64,000 bases of DNA from Sulfitobacter sp. S190. GTDB taxonomy: Bacteria; Pseudomonadota; Alphaproteobacteria; Rhodobacterales; Rhodobacteraceae. The position numbers and the translations under genes are program-made. The notes under the pieces are model-generated. The model was not told where the DNA came from. It saw nothing but the letters and a program-made list of their open reading frames with translations, and did not search any database. The DNA is taken from positions 1,736,001 to 1,800,000 of the forward strand of contig NZ_CP081120.1 in the NCBI RefSeq assembly GCF_025141935.1. Reading direction: 5' to 3'. Shown here in pieces: positions 61,465-64,000 of this stretch (positions within the stretch are counted from its first letter, which is position 1; every line of letters starts with the position of its first letter).

Positions 61465-61590
61465 TTAGAGACTGCCCACAAACGCCCCGGCGCAGAGCGC
61501 GAGACCAATGGTGAACAGATACAATGCGCGGTCCCAGTTCAGGTCCATCAGGACGCTCAAACCACGATATCCTTTTACAATCGTCGACAT
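61465..61590 (-). CDS. 41-residue single-span membrane protein
   Basis: ATG at 61590 with a GAAGGGAG ribosome site, stop TAA at 61465-61467, in the gap between rseP and bamA on the same strand. A short polar N-terminus (STIVKGYRG) is followed by MDLNWDRALYLF and a hydrophobic helix TIGLALCAGAFVGSL. No family recognised. It fits the operon direction and has a good start site, so it is probably real. Its position suggests an envelope link, but nothing more can be said. Confidence 0.6.
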   Translation of the reverse strand: MSTIVKGYRGLSVLMDLNWDRALYLFTIGLALCAGAFVGSL

Positions 61591-61698
61591 AATGCGCTCC
61601 CTTCCAGACGGCTCGCTTTCAGTTGGAAGCAAGCTAGACCGCAAATGCGGCGATCACGGGGGCGAAATGTGGCGATAATGGGGCAATAGCCCCGCAGA

Positions 61699-63051
61699 TC
61701 ACGGACAGAACAGATCGTTGCTTAGCGCAAACAACATCAAGCCCAACACGATCATGATGCCCGCAGTCATCAAAACGCGCAGCGCGCGGTCGCTGGGCGG
61801 CTTGCCGGTTACGGCTTCATACGCGTAAAACGTCAGATGCCCACCGTCCAGCGCCGGGATCGGGAACAGGTTCAGCAAGCCTACTGCCGTGCTCAGGACT
61901 GCAATGAAATTGATAAAGCTGGTCGCGCCTTGGCTGGCCATCGCGCCGGAAACCTTGGCGATACCAACCGGTCCCGACATGTTGCATGTGCTGATCGCAC
62001 CGGTGACCATGTGCCACAAACCTGACAACGACCCTTCGATGATCCGCCACATGTTTGCGACGCCGCTGCCAAGCGCTTCACCGATGCCGGGTGCTTCGGT
62101 CGCGGGTTCGATCGCGCCGCTCGACTGGATGCCGATGCGCAGCACGTTCTTGAAACCGCCGTCTGGTTGCGGCTCGTCCGTGGACTTTGGCACAAGCGTG
62201 AATTTCAGCATCTCTCCGGCGCGCCAGACGTCGAGCAAGAGCGGCGCGCCGCCGGAATGTTCCACCGCCTGTTTCAACTGATCGAACGCAAAGACCTCAC
62301 TGCCGTCAATCGCAGTAATCACATCGCCCTGCTTCAGCCCGGCCTCATAGGCCGCTGAATTCGGCATCACCGCTCCGACCATTGCGGGCGACCAATACGG
62401 CCCCTGCACATCGACGCGGTCATCCTCGCGGTTGACGGTATAGGTCAGCGTTTTCTGCACCGGCAGACCGGTAATGAATTCAACGTAAGCGGCACCGTCG
62501 TCCTGCGCGGGGATAGGTGTCCCTTCGATGGCGACGATTTCATCGCCCGCCTGCAGCCCTTCGACAGTTTGCGGAAGCGGTTTGATCGCCTCAACGGTAA
62601 GCGGGTCACGGGCCGTTCCAAGGCTGAGCGCAATGCCCGCGAAGATCAGTATAGACAGGACAAAGTTAAACGCAGGGCCGGCCGCAACGGTCAGCGCACG
62701 CGCCCACAAAGGCGCACCATGCATGGTCGCTCTCAGCCGCGCCTCATCGGTCGCGATCTGCTCCATCGCCTCCGTGTCTTTGCCGGATGCCGCGTTGGCG
62801 TCGCCTGCGAACTTGACATATCCGCCAAACGGCAGCGCCGCGACCTGCCAGCGCGTGCCGTGCCTGTCCACGCGCGAAAACAGCACCGGACCAAACCCCA
62901 GACTGAAAACATCCGCCTTGATCCCGCACCAGCGGCCTACGATGTAGTGGCCGTATTCATGGATCGCCACGATGACCGACAGGGCCACAACAAAGGCGAC
63001 CACGGTCCAGACGAAGCCGCCAAATTGCGGAATCAATGTTGTGAAATCCAA
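61699..63051 (-). CDS. rseP: RIP metalloprotease RseP
   Basis: 450 residues from a TTG at 63051; no ATG fits the conserved N-terminus. Site-2 protease cleaving within the inner membrane. The zinc motif HEYGH is at 31-35 in the first span, with the second motif LDGGH near the C-terminus. Two PDZ-like domains lie in the centre (GLQAGDEIVAIEGTPIP and GLKQGDVITAIDGSEVF). It cleaves anti-sigma factors or small membrane proteins. Between dxr and bamA, the usual order. Confidence 0.94.
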   Translation of the reverse strand: MDFTTLIPQFGGFVWTVVAFVVALSVIVAIHEYGHYIVGRWCGIKADVFSLGFGPVLFSRVDRHGTRWQVAALPFGGYVKFAGDANAASGKDTEAMEQIATDEARLRATMHGAPLWARALTVAAGPAFNFVLSILIFAGIALSLGTARDPLTVEAIKPLPQTVEGLQAGDEIVAIEGTPIPAQDDGAAYVEFITGLPVQKTLTYTVNREDDRVDVQGPYWSPAMVGAVMPNSAAYEAGLKQGDVITAIDGSEVFAFDQLKQAVEHSGGAPLLLDVWRAGEMLKFTLVPKSTDEPQPDGGFKNVLRIGIQSSGAIEPATEAPGIGEALGSGVANMWRIIEGSLSGLWHMVTGAISTCNMSGPVGIAKVSGAMASQGATSFINFIAVLSTAVGLLNLFPIPALDGGHLTFYAYEAVTGKPPSDRALRVLMTAGIMIVLGLMLFALSNDLFCP

Positions 63052-63064
63052 TGCTCTACCCTGT

Positions 63065-64000
63065 TTATTGCTCGATGATGGCGCGTGCGGCCTTGCGTGC
63101 CAGATGGTCTATTTGCAGCACGTTATCAAGGGTCATGGTGGCATCAATATGACCATCTGACGCTTCCAGAGTGTCGAGTGTAGCGCGCACAACGTCCGCC
63201 ATCGCCAGAAAACCGATCTGGCCCGCGATGAAGGCATCCAGCGCCGTTTCCTTGGCCGCGTTGAACACCGCGCCGGAAAGACCGCCACGTTCCATGACAT
63301 CCCGCGCGATACCCAGTGCGGGCCAACGGCGCAAATCGGGCGCCCGAAACTCGAACGTGCCAATGGCCGCTAGATCGAGACGTTCAACCGGAATGTGCCT
63401 GCGGGTCGGGTGGTGAAGCGCGAACCCGATGGCATGGCGCATATCCGGCGGACCAACGTGCGCCATGAGCGCCCCGTCGTTGAACCCCACAAGAGCGTGG
63501 ATCATGGACTGCGGATGGACTAGCGTTTCAATCTGCTCCGGCGAGACACCAAAAAACTCACGTGTTTCAATAAGTTCCATCGCCTTGTTAAACATGGACG
63601 CGGAATCGATCGTGATCCGCTGGCCCATATCCCAATTCGGATGGCTGGATGCTTGTTCGAGCGTCGCTTCAGCAAGCTGGTCCAGCGGCCAGTCGCGGAA
63701 TGCGCCGCCTGACGCCGTGATAATTACCCGCTCGACCGCGGCAAGGTCTTCGCCGATGAGCGCCTGAAAAACTGCAGAATGTTCGCTGTCTACCGGCAGT
63801 ATGGTCGCCCCGTGCGCCTTGCGTGTCGCCAGCAAAAGCTCGCCCGCACAAACCAGCGATTCCTTGTTGGCGAGCGCGAGTGTGGTCCCTTGCTCTAACG
63901 CCGCAAGACCCGGCGCCAAACCTGCCGCCCCCACGATTGCCGACATCGTCCAGTCCGCCGGGCGATGGGCCGCCTCTTCGATTGCGGCAGCACCCGCCGC
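63065..64000 (-). CDS. dxr: 1-deoxy-D-xylulose 5-phosphate reductoisomerase, 5' part cut off by window edge
   Basis: The last 311 residues are visible; the N-terminal NADPH domain start lies beyond the window. Second step of the non-mevalonate isoprenoid pathway. ALANKESLVCAGELL, LPVDSEHSAVFQAL (catalytic acidic residues), ITASGGAFRDWPLDQL and NWDMGQRITIDSASMFNKAME (in parts) are diagnostic. The C-terminal domain is complete. The next gene, rseP, begins 13 bp after its stop. Confidence 0.95.
   Translation of the reverse strand, partial: AAGAAAIEEAAHRPADWTMSAIVGAAGLAPGLAALEQGTTLALANKESLVCAGELLLATRKAHGATILPVDSEHSAVFQALIGEDLAAVERVIITASGGAFRDWPLDQLAEATLEQASSHPNWDMGQRITIDSASMFNKAMELIETREFFGVSPEQIETLVHPQSMIHALVGFNDGALMAHVGPPDMRHAIGFALHHPTRRHIPVERLDLAAIGTFEFRAPDLRRWPALGIARDVMERGGLSGAVFNAAKETALDAFIAGQIGFLAMADVVRATLDTLEASDGHIDATMTLDNVLQIDHLARKAARAIIEQ

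Overview
The window is chromosomal DNA of an alphaproteobacterium, almost certainly a member of the Roseobacter group (Rhodobacterales). The pointers are: the dusB(nifR3)-ntrB-ntrC-ntrY-ntrX block with NtrC and NtrX that both lack the sigma-54 contact motif; ctrA next to a DUF1153/SciP gene; DUF6456, DUF6477 and DUF1127 proteins; LpxI in the lipid A operon; a fused IspDF; and high, even G+C (about 60% by eye). I see no rRNA, tRNA, CRISPR, transposase or prophage gene. This looks like core chromosome with small accessory insertions.

Layout. 1-4.2 kb: a truncated beta-hydroxyacid dehydrogenase, a penicillin-acylase-type Ntn hydrolase, an RluE-type pseudouridine synthase and a DUF2177 membrane protein. 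4.2-17.9 kb: the conserved block dusB-ntrBC-ntrYX ... trkA-trkH-hfq-hflX on the minus strand, interrupted by two plus-strand genes, a lipoprotein with a likely frameshift in a C7 tract and a double SnoaL/NTF2 protein. 18-25 kb: ispDF-pgpA-cinA, amt, an MmgE/PrpD protein, a RatA/COQ10 protein, hpt and lipA. 25-28.3 kb: DUF6456 and DUF6477 genes (divergent) and a non-pyrrolysine MttB homologue. 28.5-38 kb: guaA, two EamA exporters, a FadL-type porin, an orphan P-loop protein, a MetA predicted to use acetyl-CoA, an alpha/beta hydrolase, PPK2, a TetR regulator and a cupin. 38-44 kb: rpsI-rplM, a MocR-type regulator divergent from a DUF1127 gene, a thioesterase, an enoyl-CoA hydratase and a di-haem peroxidase. 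44-48 kb: trmFO, a methyltransferase, gluQ, hisI and an Fe-S scaffold-like protein. 48-54 kb: a 42-residue membrane peptide behind LexA-type GTTC repeats, recG, ligA, ctrA and sciP. 54-64 kb: mnmA, then the envelope operon dxr-rseP-(small gene)-bamA-ompH-fabZ-lpxA-lpxI-lpxB, read right to left.

How the genes fit together. Nitrogen signalling (NtrBC, NtrYX, Amt) and potassium uptake (TrkAH) flank the RNA chaperone Hfq. The last 11 kb holds lipid A synthesis, outer membrane protein assembly and intramembrane proteolysis, with isoprenoid synthesis represented by ispDF and dxr. CtrA and its probable antagonist SciP lie together. A perfect CtrA-type site (TTAA-N7-TTAA) sits before the di-haem peroxidase gene, and weaker sites sit before ctrA itself, the SOS-box small gene and the DUF6456/DUF6477 pair.

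Most notable signals: (1) the 42-aa single-span membrane peptide behind four tandem GTTC half-sites (one with the exact alphaproteobacterial LexA N7 spacing), a candidate SOS-induced membrane peptide; (2) a compact structured element (hairpin plus three-way junction) in the 320 bp before trmFO; (3) repeated ATTGTA/TACAAT motifs in the MocR-DUF1127 intergenic region, with a perfect ATTGTACC palindrome at the far end of the DUF1127 gene.
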